A stretch of 8,556 nucleotides of DNA from Lachnospiraceae bacterium. GTDB lineage: Bacteria > Bacillota > Clostridia > Lachnospirales > Lachnospiraceae. The notes beneath the pieces were generated by a model. It ran no database searches. It was not told the origin of the DNA and saw only the letters and a list, made by a program, of their open reading frames with translations. Positions 1-6,981 of this stretch are shown in pieces. Position 1 is the stretch's first letter, and each line of letters begins with the position of its first letter. A program made the position numbers and the translations under genes. The DNA is taken from positions 1 to 8,556 of the forward strand of contig JAAVYC010000140.1 of NCBI GenBank assembly GCA_022790905.1. The letters are read 5' to 3'.

Positions 1-616
1 ACTGTTGGGAGAGTCTGTAAATATTGCAATTTTGGATACATTTGTGGCAATTGTCTCTGGTCTGATCATTTTTCCGACTTGTTTTGCGTTTGGTATCAGT
101 CCGGATATGGGACCAAGCTTGATCTTTATTACACTGCCAAATATATTTAATCATATGACAGCAGGACAAGTATGGGGAGCGCTCTTTTTCCTCTTTATGA
201 CGTTTGCGGCGTTTTCCACAATATTGGCAGTGTTTGAGAATATTATTTCCTGTGGAATGGATTTATTCCATTGGAGCAGAAAAAAATCCTGTCTGATTAA
301 TTTAATCGCAATTACACTGCTGTCTCTTCCTTGTGTATTTGGATATAACCTGTGGTCTGCTTTTCAGCCGCTGGGAGAGGGATCGGCAATTTTGGATTTG
401 GAAGATTTTATCGTCAGCAATGTGATACTGCCGATTGGATCGCTGTGCTATCTGTTGTTTTGTGTGACCAGATATGGATGGGGATTTGACCGTTATCTGA
501 AAGAGGCAAATACAGGAGAAGGCTTAAAGATGCCTAGATGGATCCGAATTTATGTGACCTATATTTTACCGGTATTGTTGATCTTTTTGATTGTGCAGGG
601 ATGGATTGGAAAATAA
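1..616 (+). CDS. Sodium:neurotransmitter symporter (NSS) family transporter, C-terminal part
   Basis: This is the last 204 or so residues of a sodium-coupled amino acid (or related small-molecule) importer of the inner membrane. The 5' end lies outside the window; the first complete codon is at position 2, and the TTG at 5 is an internal leucine codon rather than a start. Counting from that TTG, about five hydrophobic segments are visible (near residues 8-30, 57-85, 95-115, 133-155 and 180-200). They match TM7 to TM11 of the LeuT fold, including the family-typical stretch GLIIFPTCFAFG and the GPSLIFITLP loop. S71-T72 in the TM8 segment line up by eye with the Thr-Ser pair that binds Na2 in LeuT. 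The protein stops right after the TM11 segment, as in 11-helix bacterial members such as MhsT and Tyt1. The substrate cannot be read from this part. The gene ends 4 bases before the first glycosyltransferase and has no evident link to glycan synthesis. Confidence 0.9.
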   Translation, partial: LLGESVNIAILDTFVAIVSGLIIFPTCFAFGISPDMGPSLIFITLPNIFNHMTAGQVWGALFFLFMTFAAFSTILAVFENIISCGMDLFHWSRKKSCLINLIAITLLSLPCVFGYNLWSAFQPLGEGSAILDLEDFIVSNVILPIGSLCYLLFCVTRYGWGFDRYLKEANTGEGLKMPRWIRIYVTYILPVLLIFLIVQGWIGK

Positions 617-620
617 ATGT

Positions 621-1625
621 ATGGAAAAGGTATCAGTGATTATTCCTATGTATCATTCGGAAGTTTTCATAGGGCAATGTCTTCAATCTGTGATACGCCA
701 GGATTATAAAAATCTGGAGATTCTTGTGATGGATGATGGTTCTACAGATAGAGGAGCGCAGATCTGTGAGGAACTTGCCATACTGGATGACAGAATACGA
801 TTGCACAGATTGGAGCATGGAGGCGTTTCTCATGCAAGAAATCGTGGACTTGAGATCGCTACGGGTGAATATATCTTTTTTTTGGACAGTGATGATACTA
901 TTCACCCGAGATTGCTGAGCGAGTATGTCAGATTGGCAAAGGCAGAACACGCAGAAATGGTGTTTTGCCATTATAGGAAACTGAAGACTGAGCAGATGGA
1001 GCAGGCAATGGATAAAGATTTGATATCGGATACATTGCCGAGGTGGCAGATGGCAGAAGGAGAAAAGGCCGAGGAATGGTTTCATCTGAAATATATGAAT
1101 GAGATGTTAGGTATCGGGGGTAAAATGGTTCGCAGATCTTTGATCGGAGAGCTGGAATTTGACGAAGGATTGGCAAGAGGAGAAGATACATGGTTTTTAT
1201 ATCATTTGATTAGTAAGCAGATACGGGTCATACAGGTCTGTGAAAAATGGTATTATTATAGAGTTCATGCAAAAAGTGCGACACATTCTCTGCCGGGAGA
1301 AAGCGGAAAACAATATTTTGCGAGTAGCAGAAGGGTACGGGATGAGGAGTATCAGAAGGGGCGCTTAAAGTTCGCTGCAAGATGGGAAAATCTTATGATA
1401 GCACAGATGCAGAGAAACTATACCGTACAAAAAAGTGTCAGAAATAAGGAAGGCTGTCGAAATGTGAGAGGGATAGCTGTTGTAGAGGGAGAACATTCTT
1501 TATTTAAAGCTCTGTATTTCAGTGAAAAATTTTTATATTATTGTTGCTTTTACTGTCATCCTTTGTACCGGCTGTTAAATGGGATGCTACCTGTGTTATT
1601 AAAAATAAAGGAAGCAATGCAATGA
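621..1625 (+). CDS. Family 2 glycosyltransferase (GT-A fold)
   Basis: A 334-residue cytoplasmic or membrane-associated sugar transferase that would add one residue from a nucleotide sugar to a growing glycan. The GT2 domain starts at once: VSVIIPMYHSE at residues 4-14, DDGSTD at 38-43 (nucleotide binding), GVSHARNRGLE at about 68-78, and the metal-binding DSDD at 89-92. A GED triplet at 187-189 is a fair candidate for the catalytic base region. The C-terminus (about 301-334) is rich in aromatic and hydrophobic residues and may bind the membrane. I chose the ATG at 621, which puts the GT2 beta strand at the usual distance from the N-terminus; an in-frame TTG at 591 would add ten residues overlapping the NSS gene. 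The Shine-Dalgarno is weak (GGA at 608-610), so reinitiation after the NSS stop at 614-616 is possible. The stop overlaps the next start (ATGA at 1622). Donor and acceptor sugars cannot be predicted. Confidence 0.93.
   Translation: MEKVSVIIPMYHSEVFIGQCLQSVIRQDYKNLEILVMDDGSTDRGAQICEELAILDDRIRLHRLEHGGVSHARNRGLEIATGEYIFFLDSDDTIHPRLLSEYVRLAKAEHAEMVFCHYRKLKTEQMEQAMDKDLISDTLPRWQMAEGEKAEEWFHLKYMNEMLGIGGKMVRRSLIGELEFDEGLARGEDTWFLYHLISKQIRVIQVCEKWYYYRVHAKSATHSLPGESGKQYFASSRRVRDEEYQKGRLKFAARWENLMIAQMQRNYTVQKSVRNKEGCRNVRGIAVVEGEHSLFKALYFSEKFLYYCCFYCHPLYRLLNGMLPVLLKIKEAMQ
1608..1614 (+). promoter_or_regulatory. Ribosome binding site for the pyruvyl transferase gene
   Basis: AAGGAAG lies 7 bases before the ATG at 1622, inside the 3' end of the preceding glycosyltransferase gene. 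It supports 1622 over an in-frame ATG at 1541, which would add 27 residues with no family similarity. Confidence 0.7.
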
Positions 1626-2776
1626 AGGAAAAGTACGTAGATATTGGAATTTTAACATTTCAATGTTCAAATAATTATGGAGCGATGCTACAGGCGTATG
1701 CGTTGAAAACACATTTGTGCAATAAACATAGAAAAGCGGAACTTGTTCCTTATGATCCACCTTATATGACAGGAAGGCATTGGTGGGTTCCTTATGTGCC
1801 GTTTCGAATAACGAAAAGTGTTAAGTGGAGTATCATAAATACCCTTGGAGGATTTGCTTTGCATATGAAGATGGGAAAAGATTTTTCTATGCAGCGAGCA
1901 AATATGAAGCGTTTTCGGAAAAAATATTTGATTGGTAAAAGACAGCGCAGAGTACTATATGGGAATGGTTTGAAGAGACTCCTTTATCGGTATTATATTG
2001 TGGGAAGTGATCAGATCTGGAATCCTGACATTACCGGAGGTCTGAGAAAAGCATATTTTGGAGCCTTTGAAAGCAGGAATAAGGAGAAGGTGATCGCCTA
2101 TGCGGCGAGTCTTGGCGGAAAAGACCTTGCGCCGCAATATGACCGGAAATTTCGGGAACTGATTCAACATATAGAAGCAATTTCAGTCAGGGAAGAAGCA
2201 GCAATTCCCTATGTAAAAAGGTTTTATGAGGGAGATGTTGTGGCAGTGCTGGATCCCGTGTTTTTCTTAGACAGAGAGAGCTGGAAGAAAGTAGAAAAAA
2301 TTCCTAAAAAAAGGGGTTATATTTTTGTGTATATCACGGAGGGAAATCAACAGTTAGTTGATTATGCCAGAAAGCTTTCTCGGGAAACTGGATTGCCGGT
2401 GATTGAAGCAAGAACAGGAGGAGTAGGAACAAATGCAGGGTTTACCGTAGACTTTACTGCGGGTCCATCAGAATTTTTAGGATATGTTCATAAAGCAGAT
2501 TATGTGGTGACAAATTCATTCCATGCAACAGCATTCAGTATTATCTATCAGAAAAAATTTGTAGTGTTTACGCACAGTAATCGCGGAGCAAGACTTGAAA
2601 ATATTATAAAAGTTCACGGACTGGAAAATCGACTGTGCAGAAATGGGGAAGATGCCGATATAGATATAAATATAGATTGGGATGTCGTGAAAGAAAAGAC
2701 AAAAGAGGCGACGAGGCGATCCAATGATTTTTTAATGAAACATATACCGGAATCTGACGAGAGCAGGGAATATTAG
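1622..2776 (+). CDS. Polysaccharide pyruvyl transferase family protein
   Basis: A 384-residue protein of the family (PF04230; CsaB/WcaK relatives) whose studied members transfer pyruvate from phosphoenolpyruvate to a sugar as a ketal, adding negative charge to a surface glycan. Visible family marks are NNYGAMLQAYAL at 17-28, VGSDQIWNP at 127-135, YAASLG at 160-165, SVREE at 188-192, LDPVF at 210-214 and TNSFHATAFSIIY at 297-309. The N-terminal NYGA and GSDQIWNP motifs are typical of the clostridial subgroup encoded beside FrhB-like proteins, as here. There is no signal peptide or membrane segment, so it should act in the cytoplasm on a lipid-linked intermediate. The start overlaps the upstream stop by four bases and the next gene begins one base after the stop, implying coupled translation. 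Family membership is firm. Whether this subgroup performs pyruvylation, rather than another transfer, is inferred. Confidence 0.92.
   Translation: MKEKYVDIGILTFQCSNNYGAMLQAYALKTHLCNKHRKAELVPYDPPYMTGRHWWVPYVPFRITKSVKWSIINTLGGFALHMKMGKDFSMQRANMKRFRKKYLIGKRQRRVLYGNGLKRLLYRYYIVGSDQIWNPDITGGLRKAYFGAFESRNKEKVIAYAASLGGKDLAPQYDRKFRELIQHIEAISVREEAAIPYVKRFYEGDVVAVLDPVFFLDRESWKKVEKIPKKRGYIFVYITEGNQQLVDYARKLSRETGLPVIEARTGGVGTNAGFTVDFTAGPSEFLGYVHKADYVVTNSFHATAFSIIYQKKFVVFTHSNRGARLENIIKVHGLENRLCRNGEDADIDINIDWDVVKEKTKEATRRSNDFLMKHIPESDESREY
2765..2769 (+). promoter_or_regulatory. Ribosome binding site for the FrhB-like gene
   Basis: AGGGA lies 8 bases before the TTG at 2778 and 14 bases before the in-frame ATG at 2784. 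The spacing favours the TTG and the codon type favours the ATG, so the start remains open between them. Confidence 0.5.
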
Positions 2777-2777
2777 T

Positions 2778-3914
2778 TTGAGTATGGAAACAGCAATGAA
2801 TTTATATGCAAAAAAAGAGGAGTGCTGCGGATGCAGTGCATGTGCGGATATATGCCCAGTGAATGCGGTTCATATGATTTCGGACGGGGAAGGATTTCAG
2901 TATCCTCGAATTGATAAAAAGGTATGTATCAGATGCCAAAGATGTGAACAAGTCTGTCCGATAAAAAATTCTGTAAATGGAGATGATGAAAATCTATATT
3001 ACGGTGCACAGGCAAAAAATAGTGAGACTCGTTACGCAAGTTCTTCTGGTGGAGTCTTTCCAATTCTTGCAGAATATGTATTTTCTAAAAAAGGAGTGGT
3101 CTATGGTGCTGCCTATAATAAACGTATGGAAGTGGTGCACCGAGAAGCTCATAATAAAAAAGAATTAGAACTTTTAAAAAAGACAAAATATGTTCAGAGT
3201 AATTTAGATGGAATTTATTGTAAAATACAGTCACATTTAGAGGAGGGAAGATGGGTATTATTTTGTGGAACGCCCTGTCAGGCGCACGCCCTGAGACTCT
3301 TTTTAGAGAAATCGTATGAAAGACTTGTTGTCGTTAGTCTGATTTGCTATGGTGTTCCTTCACCAGGGATTTGGAATCACTATGTGAAATATTTAGAGAA
3401 CAGACATCATGGGAAATTGGACCATTTCTTTTTTCGAGATAAAAGGAATCGGGATAATGGACATGTTCGCTCTTATGTTATGAACACGATAGAATATACA
3501 GACAGTTTTTATCACGATATTTATTGCAGAATGTACGCTACAAATTTGATCTTGCGTCCCTCCTGTCACCAATGTAAATTTTGTACAGTAGATCGAGACA
3601 GTGATTTTACGATTGGCGATTTTTGGGGAATTGAACATGTCAGAGAAGAGTTCGATGATGGAATGGGAACATCCGTGGTGATTCTTCACACACAGAGAGC
3701 AAAAGAAATATGGGAGCAGATAAAAGAAGAACTGTTGTGGTTTGCATGTGAAAAGAAGGATGTGCTGCAACCGAGATTGCTAAAACCAACCGATATGGCA
3801 AAAAGAAGGCAGTGTTTTATGATGTTTTATAAAATATTGCCCTTTTCATTGTTTTTGCCATTGTTGCGAAAAGCAATATCTGCCTGTACATGGTTCAGGA
3901 GGTTGAAAGAATGA
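2778..3914 (+). CDS. Ferredoxin-domain FrhB/FdhB-like protein (coenzyme F420 hydrogenase beta-subunit family)
   Basis: A 378-residue iron-sulfur protein. Residues 16-26 (C16, C19, C22, C26-P) and 50-60 (C50, C53, C56, C60-P) form two classic [4Fe-4S] ferredoxin motifs. The FrhB N-domain follows (YGAQAKN at about 75-81, SSSGGVFPILAEYVF at 88-102, LFCGTPCQAHALR at 161-173). The C-domain carries a third cysteine group (C263, C266, C269) followed by a TIGDFWG motif (278-284). Characterised relatives pass electrons to or from F420 or flavin, but this subgroup sits in surface-glycan loci of bacteria not known to make F420, so the name is misleading and the reaction unknown. Its place one base after the pyruvyl transferase suggests a joint step, perhaps reduction or oxidation of the glycan or its substituent. 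The TTG at 2778 and the ATG at 2784 are both plausible starts, differing by two residues. The stop overlaps the next start (ATGA at 3911). Confidence 0.9.
   Translation: MSMETAMNLYAKKEECCGCSACADICPVNAVHMISDGEGFQYPRIDKKVCIRCQRCEQVCPIKNSVNGDDENLYYGAQAKNSETRYASSSGGVFPILAEYVFSKKGVVYGAAYNKRMEVVHREAHNKKELELLKKTKYVQSNLDGIYCKIQSHLEEGRWVLFCGTPCQAHALRLFLEKSYERLVVVSLICYGVPSPGIWNHYVKYLENRHHGKLDHFFFRDKRNRDNGHVRSYVMNTIEYTDSFYHDIYCRMYATNLILRPSCHQCKFCTVDRDSDFTIGDFWGIEHVREEFDDGMGTSVVILHTQRAKEIWEQIKEELLWFACEKKDVLQPRLLKPTDMAKRRQCFMMFYKILPFSLFLPLLRKAISACTWFRRLKE
3897..3902 (+). promoter_or_regulatory. Consensus Shine-Dalgarno for the short DUF1919-like gene
   Basis: A perfect AGGAGG sits 8 bases before the ATG at 3911, inside the 3' end of the FrhB-like gene. 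It fixes the start at 3911 rather than the in-frame ATG at 3890, and shows that the initiation signal of the broken gene is still intact. Confidence 0.8.
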
Positions 3915-4156
3915 TTCGTTATCTTTGGGAAAGTTGCCAGATAATTAAAAAAAAGATTAAAACTGTAGAGTGGAAGATATATAAAAAGAAAAGATGCTGT
4001 CGATTAAAAAACAGTGATTTTACGATTATAGCTTCCAATTGTAACGGGAGTTTTATGTACTATGATATGGGGCTTTCTTATTTGACGCCGACGGTAAATC
4101 TTTTTTTGAATATGAATGATTTTGATTATGCGAAATTTTTAAATCGGGGGAGATAG
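3911..4156 (+). pseudogene. DUF1919-like protein, probably truncated at the 3' end
   Basis: An 81-residue reading frame starting at the ATGA overlap with the FrhB-like gene. Residues 1-32 are basic and helical in character (KKKIK, YKKKRCCR). Residues 33-79 resemble the opening of DUF1919 proteins of exopolysaccharide loci: LKNSDFTIIASNCNGSFMYY, then LGLSYLTPTVNLF-like residues (MGLSYLTPTVNLFLNMNDF at about 54-72) and YAKFL. From memory, full members run to about 200 residues, so roughly the last 60 percent is missing. The frame ends at FLNRGR and only 24 bases separate the stop from the exporter's ATG. Reading that gap in other frames does not recover the lost part, so this looks like a deletion or recombination junction rather than a simple frameshift. 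The function of DUF1919 is not established; the setting suggests a role in glycan assembly. A short functional product cannot be excluded, since the Shine-Dalgarno is perfect. Confidence 0.65.
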
Positions 4157-4180
4157 ACAAGAAAAGGGGATTGAAGAAAA

Positions 4181-5884
4181 ATGACAGAAATGTTCCGATA
4201 TCTGACAGGAATTTTAGAAAAAGAGGAGCAAAAGATCTGGAAAATATATGCAGTACTTAGTCTGGTTAGCCCAATTGTGGATCTTTTCAGTTTTTCTGTG
4301 ATCATATATATCATCAATCTTGTAGTGCGGGCGAACTATGCATCTCCAAAAGTAATTCTGTTCACCATGTTTATGACAGTAGTCTCTGCCTTAAAATGTT
4401 TTTTTGAACTATACAAGAGTAAAATTTCTAATCAATTTATATATCACGGCGCACAGAAATTGTCTATGAAAATATATGAGTTATTGGTGAAAGAGGATCT
4501 TTTAGAACACAATCAAAAAAGTGTTATGCAGATGTTGATGATGATTCGTACGGATACTACAAGTTGTATTCAGATTATTGTGGATTGCATTGGAATTTGG
4601 GTTAATGGGATTAACATGGCGGGTTACACAGTGATTCTGATTTATGTTTCAGGATGGATTGGAGTGGCCAGTAGCGTGGTTTTACTTTTGTTTATGGCAG
4701 GGATATTTTTTCAGGGTCGTGCTCGTATAAAGGCGCATGGTGAGAAAAGTCGGGTACATGAAATCAAAGCGAATTCACAGATTAGCATTGCCTATGGCAG
4801 TTTTAAAGAGATGAAAATTGATGACCGTTCAGATTTTGTGCTGCAAAAATACCGAGATGCCAGCAGTGGGTATGCACAGGTGCAGGGGAAGTTTAAATAT
4901 AAAATCAATAGTGTCAGTGTGATTTTACAAAATTCCATCATGACGATTTTATTTGCAGTGCTTGCTGTGATTTTATTTGCCGGGGGAAATTTGGCCTCTA
5001 TACTTGCGCCGATGATTGTCTATATTACGGCACTCGTGCGGATGCTGCCGATGGCGTATGCGATCCTGAGCGGAATGAATCATGTGGAATTTGCAAAAAA
5101 ACCTTATGCGACATTAAAAGAGAATTTTATCAAATACACAAAGCTGAAGGAAGAAGAGCAGAAATCTAAAAATATCAGGCAGAAGAAATTGACTCTAAAA
5201 AAAGGGGTTTTTGTCAAAAATTTGACGTTTGGCTATAACAATAAAAAAAGGATATTTCAAGATGCCTCAATAGAAATTCCCGTTGGGTATTCGATTGCTG
5301 TCATTGGAGTCTCGGGTGTGGGTAAGACGACATTTTTAGATCTGCTTTTAGGATTGTTAAAACCTCAGAGCGGTCATATTTTATTTGACGATTATGATAT
5401 TGTTACACATATGGATGAAAAAGGTGTGTGTAGAGCCAGTATGGGAGAAATCGTGAGCTATATTCCGCAGACAGTATATCTGAATGGAGAAACGATCAGA
5501 AATAATGTCGCATTTTTTGAAAATGAAAGAGAAATCAATAATGATAGAATAGTAGAATGTCTAAAATGCGCTCAGATATGGGAAGATGTTGATCAAATGC
5601 CAGATGGAGTCGATACTTTGATTGGGGAAAATGGAACTGCGATTTCAGGAGGACAGCGTCAAAGGATTGCATTGGCAAGGGCCTTATATAAAGATTTTGA
5701 GCTTTTAGTAATGGATGAGGCGACTGCTGCGTTGGATATGGAGACGGAAAAAGCGGTGATTGATTCTATACGCCAGGTGAAAGGTGATAAGACCTTGCTG
5801 ATAGTGACGCATCACATGAGTCTGGCCAATGAATGTGATATAATATACAAGATAGAGGATCAAAAAATTATTCGTGTCAGATAA
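4181..5884 (+). CDS. ABC exporter (fused TMD-NBD), PglK-like lipid-linked oligosaccharide flippase candidate
   Basis: A 567-residue half-transporter that would act as a homodimer in the cytoplasmic membrane, using ATP to move a lipid-linked glycan or similar amphiphile outward. About six hydrophobic helices are visible (near 22-49, 57-77, 120-149, 150-167, 246-269 and 271-296). The ATPase domain from about 340 holds Walker A GVSGVGKTT (376-384), Q-loop Q430, signature ISGGQ (488-492), Walker B LLVMDE (508-513, with D512 and E513) and the switch histidine H544. All catalytic residues are present, so the pump should be active. Length and several local features recall Campylobacter PglK (564 residues): a short N-terminus reading ILEKEEQK, the ALVRMLPMAYAIL helix end, and the PQTVYL Q-loop region. 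That comparison is from memory; a peptide or lipid exporter is the alternative. AAGGGGA at 4164-4170 serves the ATG at 4181. No other flippase is visible, which supports the role. Confidence 0.92.
   Translation: MTEMFRYLTGILEKEEQKIWKIYAVLSLVSPIVDLFSFSVIIYIINLVVRANYASPKVILFTMFMTVVSALKCFFELYKSKISNQFIYHGAQKLSMKIYELLVKEDLLEHNQKSVMQMLMMIRTDTTSCIQIIVDCIGIWVNGINMAGYTVILIYVSGWIGVASSVVLLLFMAGIFFQGRARIKAHGEKSRVHEIKANSQISIAYGSFKEMKIDDRSDFVLQKYRDASSGYAQVQGKFKYKINSVSVILQNSIMTILFAVLAVILFAGGNLASILAPMIVYITALVRMLPMAYAILSGMNHVEFAKKPYATLKENFIKYTKLKEEEQKSKNIRQKKLTLKKGVFVKNLTFGYNNKKRIFQDASIEIPVGYSIAVIGVSGVGKTTFLDLLLGLLKPQSGHILFDDYDIVTHMDEKGVCRASMGEIVSYIPQTVYLNGETIRNNVAFFENEREINNDRIVECLKCAQIWEDVDQMPDGVDTLIGENGTAISGGQRQRIALARALYKDFELLVMDEATAALDMETEKAVIDSIRQVKGDKTLLIVTHHMSLANECDIIYKIEDQKIIRVR
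5836..5844 (+). promoter_or_regulatory. Possible internal extended -10 promoter
   Basis: TGATATAAT matches the extended -10 consensus (TGnTATAAT) exactly, near the 3' end of the ABC exporter gene and about 85 bases before the next start. No convincing -35 box lies 16-18 bases upstream. If active, it would transcribe the last two glycosyltransferases and the methyltransferase apart from the upstream genes. In AT-rich coding DNA such a match can arise by chance. Confidence 0.25.
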
Positions 5885-5914
5885 AGTTGAAATAATATGA
5901 TAGGATCTGAAAAC

Positions 5915-5920
5915 GGGAGG
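5915..5920 (+). promoter_or_regulatory. Ribosome binding site for the second glycosyltransferase
   Basis: GGGAGG lies 8 bases before the ATG at 5929, within the 44-base gap after the ABC exporter gene, and fixes that start. Confidence 0.75.
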
Positions 5921-5928
5921 GATACTAG

Positions 5929-6939
5929 ATGGATTTTAGAGAAGATAAATTGTGTGCTGGAAAAGTTTCCGCTGTTATCCCAGTCTATAATGGAGAAGAC
6001 CATCTGTCTGGGATATTGAATTCTTTGCTGAGACAGACTTATCCATATATAGAAGTGATTCTGGCAGATGACGGTTCCACAGATGGAACAATCTCTGTTG
6101 CAGAGAGCTATATAGAAAAATTTCAAAATAGAGGGTATGAATATCAAATTGTCAGGGCAATTCATAAAAATGCGTCAGCAGCAATTAATCAGGGGTTGTT
6201 TTATGTGACAGGAGAATATCTGATCTGGCCGGACAGCGACGATGTATTGGAGCCGGAGTCTGTAAAAAAGAGAGTGGAATTTTTACAGGAATATCCGCAA
6301 TATTATTGCGTTAGGTCACTGGCATATTATTTTAATGGAGAGACAGGAATATCGAGTGAAAAAGCGGATGAGAAGCGAGGAGATTTGTCGAGAGAGGAAC
6401 TGTTCTGGGATATTTTGGAGTCGAAGACCTTTGTCTGCTGCGGCTGTTATATGTTGCGAACAGAGCAATTTTTTGAGATTTATCCAGAGCGCAAAATACC
6501 AGAATATGATGTGGGACAGAATTTTCAGATGTTATTACCATTTATGTTTCGGCATAAGTGCCCCACAATTCAAGAAGAGTTATATGGGGTTGCAGTCAGG
6601 ATGGGCAGTCATTCCAGGCGGATATTGACACAGGCAGAGGAAGAGAAAAGATATGCAGATTTTGAGGATTTGGTTGATGAGATTGCAGAAATTTGCGGGA
6701 TTGAGGATCATCCTTCTAAGAGGCGTCTTACGAAATGGAAGTTAAAAAGGCGGTATAGGCTTGCACTCAAATACGATCATAAAAGAGAAGCGTTTCGTAT
6801 TTTTTGTAAATTATGCAATTGTGGTGATTTCCATATCTATGAAGCAATCAGAGAAATTATTTGGGTATATGTCATAAACGATCGAATGGAAGATTTGTTT
6901 TATGCGATATATCGAAAAATTTTTAGAAAAAGATGGTAG
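5929..6939 (+). CDS. Family 2 glycosyltransferase (GT-A fold)
   Basis: A 336-residue sugar transferase. The GT2 domain begins with KVSAVIPVYNGE at 12-23, then LRQTYPYIEVILADDGSTDGT at about 34-54 (DDGSTD at 47-52), ASAAINQGL at 82-90, and the metal-binding DSDD at 102-105. GQNFQMLLP at 196-204 and SHS at 227-229 recur, as I recall, in a clostridial capsule-type GT2 subgroup, where GQN sits in the acceptor-side region. The C-terminal 90 residues are basic and probably helical, with no clear membrane helix, so the enzyme is likely peripheral at the membrane. It follows the flippase gene by 44 bases. Together with the next gene it forms a transferase pair, which suggests sequential sugar additions. 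Donor and linkage cannot be read from sequence. Confidence 0.93.
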   Translation: MDFREDKLCAGKVSAVIPVYNGEDHLSGILNSLLRQTYPYIEVILADDGSTDGTISVAESYIEKFQNRGYEYQIVRAIHKNASAAINQGLFYVTGEYLIWPDSDDVLEPESVKKRVEFLQEYPQYYCVRSLAYYFNGETGISSEKADEKRGDLSREELFWDILESKTFVCCGCYMLRTEQFFEIYPERKIPEYDVGQNFQMLLPFMFRHKCPTIQEELYGVAVRMGSHSRRILTQAEEEKRYADFEDLVDEIAEICGIEDHPSKRRLTKWKLKRRYRLALKYDHKREAFRIFCKLCNCGDFHIYEAIREIIWVYVINDRMEDLFYAIYRKIFRKRW

Positions 6940-6960
6940 AATGGAGATGGATTTTTGGTA

Positions 6961-6968
6961 AGGGGAGG
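6961..6968 (+). promoter_or_regulatory. Ribosome binding site for the third glycosyltransferase
   Basis: AGGGGAGG ends 13 bases before the ATG at 6982, a rather long gap. A second option is GGAG at 6943-6946, which is 8 bases from an in-frame TTG at 6955. An ATG at 6971 is out of frame and opens only a 22-codon frame. The start of the gene is therefore not settled. Confidence 0.5.
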
Positions 6969-6981
6969 TGATGGAAAAGAG

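Noticed and set aside
486..514. TTGACC followed 17 bases later by AATACA as a promoter for the glycan operon
   Set aside because: The -10 candidate fits the consensus poorly, and the pair lies in conserved NSS coding sequence over 100 bases before the next start.
599..610. A 12-base direct repeat, GGATGGATTGGA, also at 4652-4663
   Set aside because: Both copies encode GWIG in membrane proteins in the same frame; there is no flanking similarity, so chance or shared codon use explains it.
633..1085. A 150-codon reading frame on the minus strand inside the first glycosyltransferase gene
   Set aside because: It lies wholly opposite a gene with clear GT2 motifs, has no recognisable domain and a low-complexity Cys/His/Leu-rich composition typical of antisense shadows.
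2655..2680. Short GATATA-like tandem pattern near the end of the pyruvyl transferase gene
   Set aside because: It encodes an alternating Asp/Ile stretch (DADIDINIDWD) in frame; too short and imperfect to count as a repeat element.
3393..3770. A 125-codon minus-strand frame opposite the FrhB-like gene
   Set aside because: The + strand frame carries the conserved cysteine group and TIGDFWG motif across the same bases; the minus-strand product resembles no family I know.
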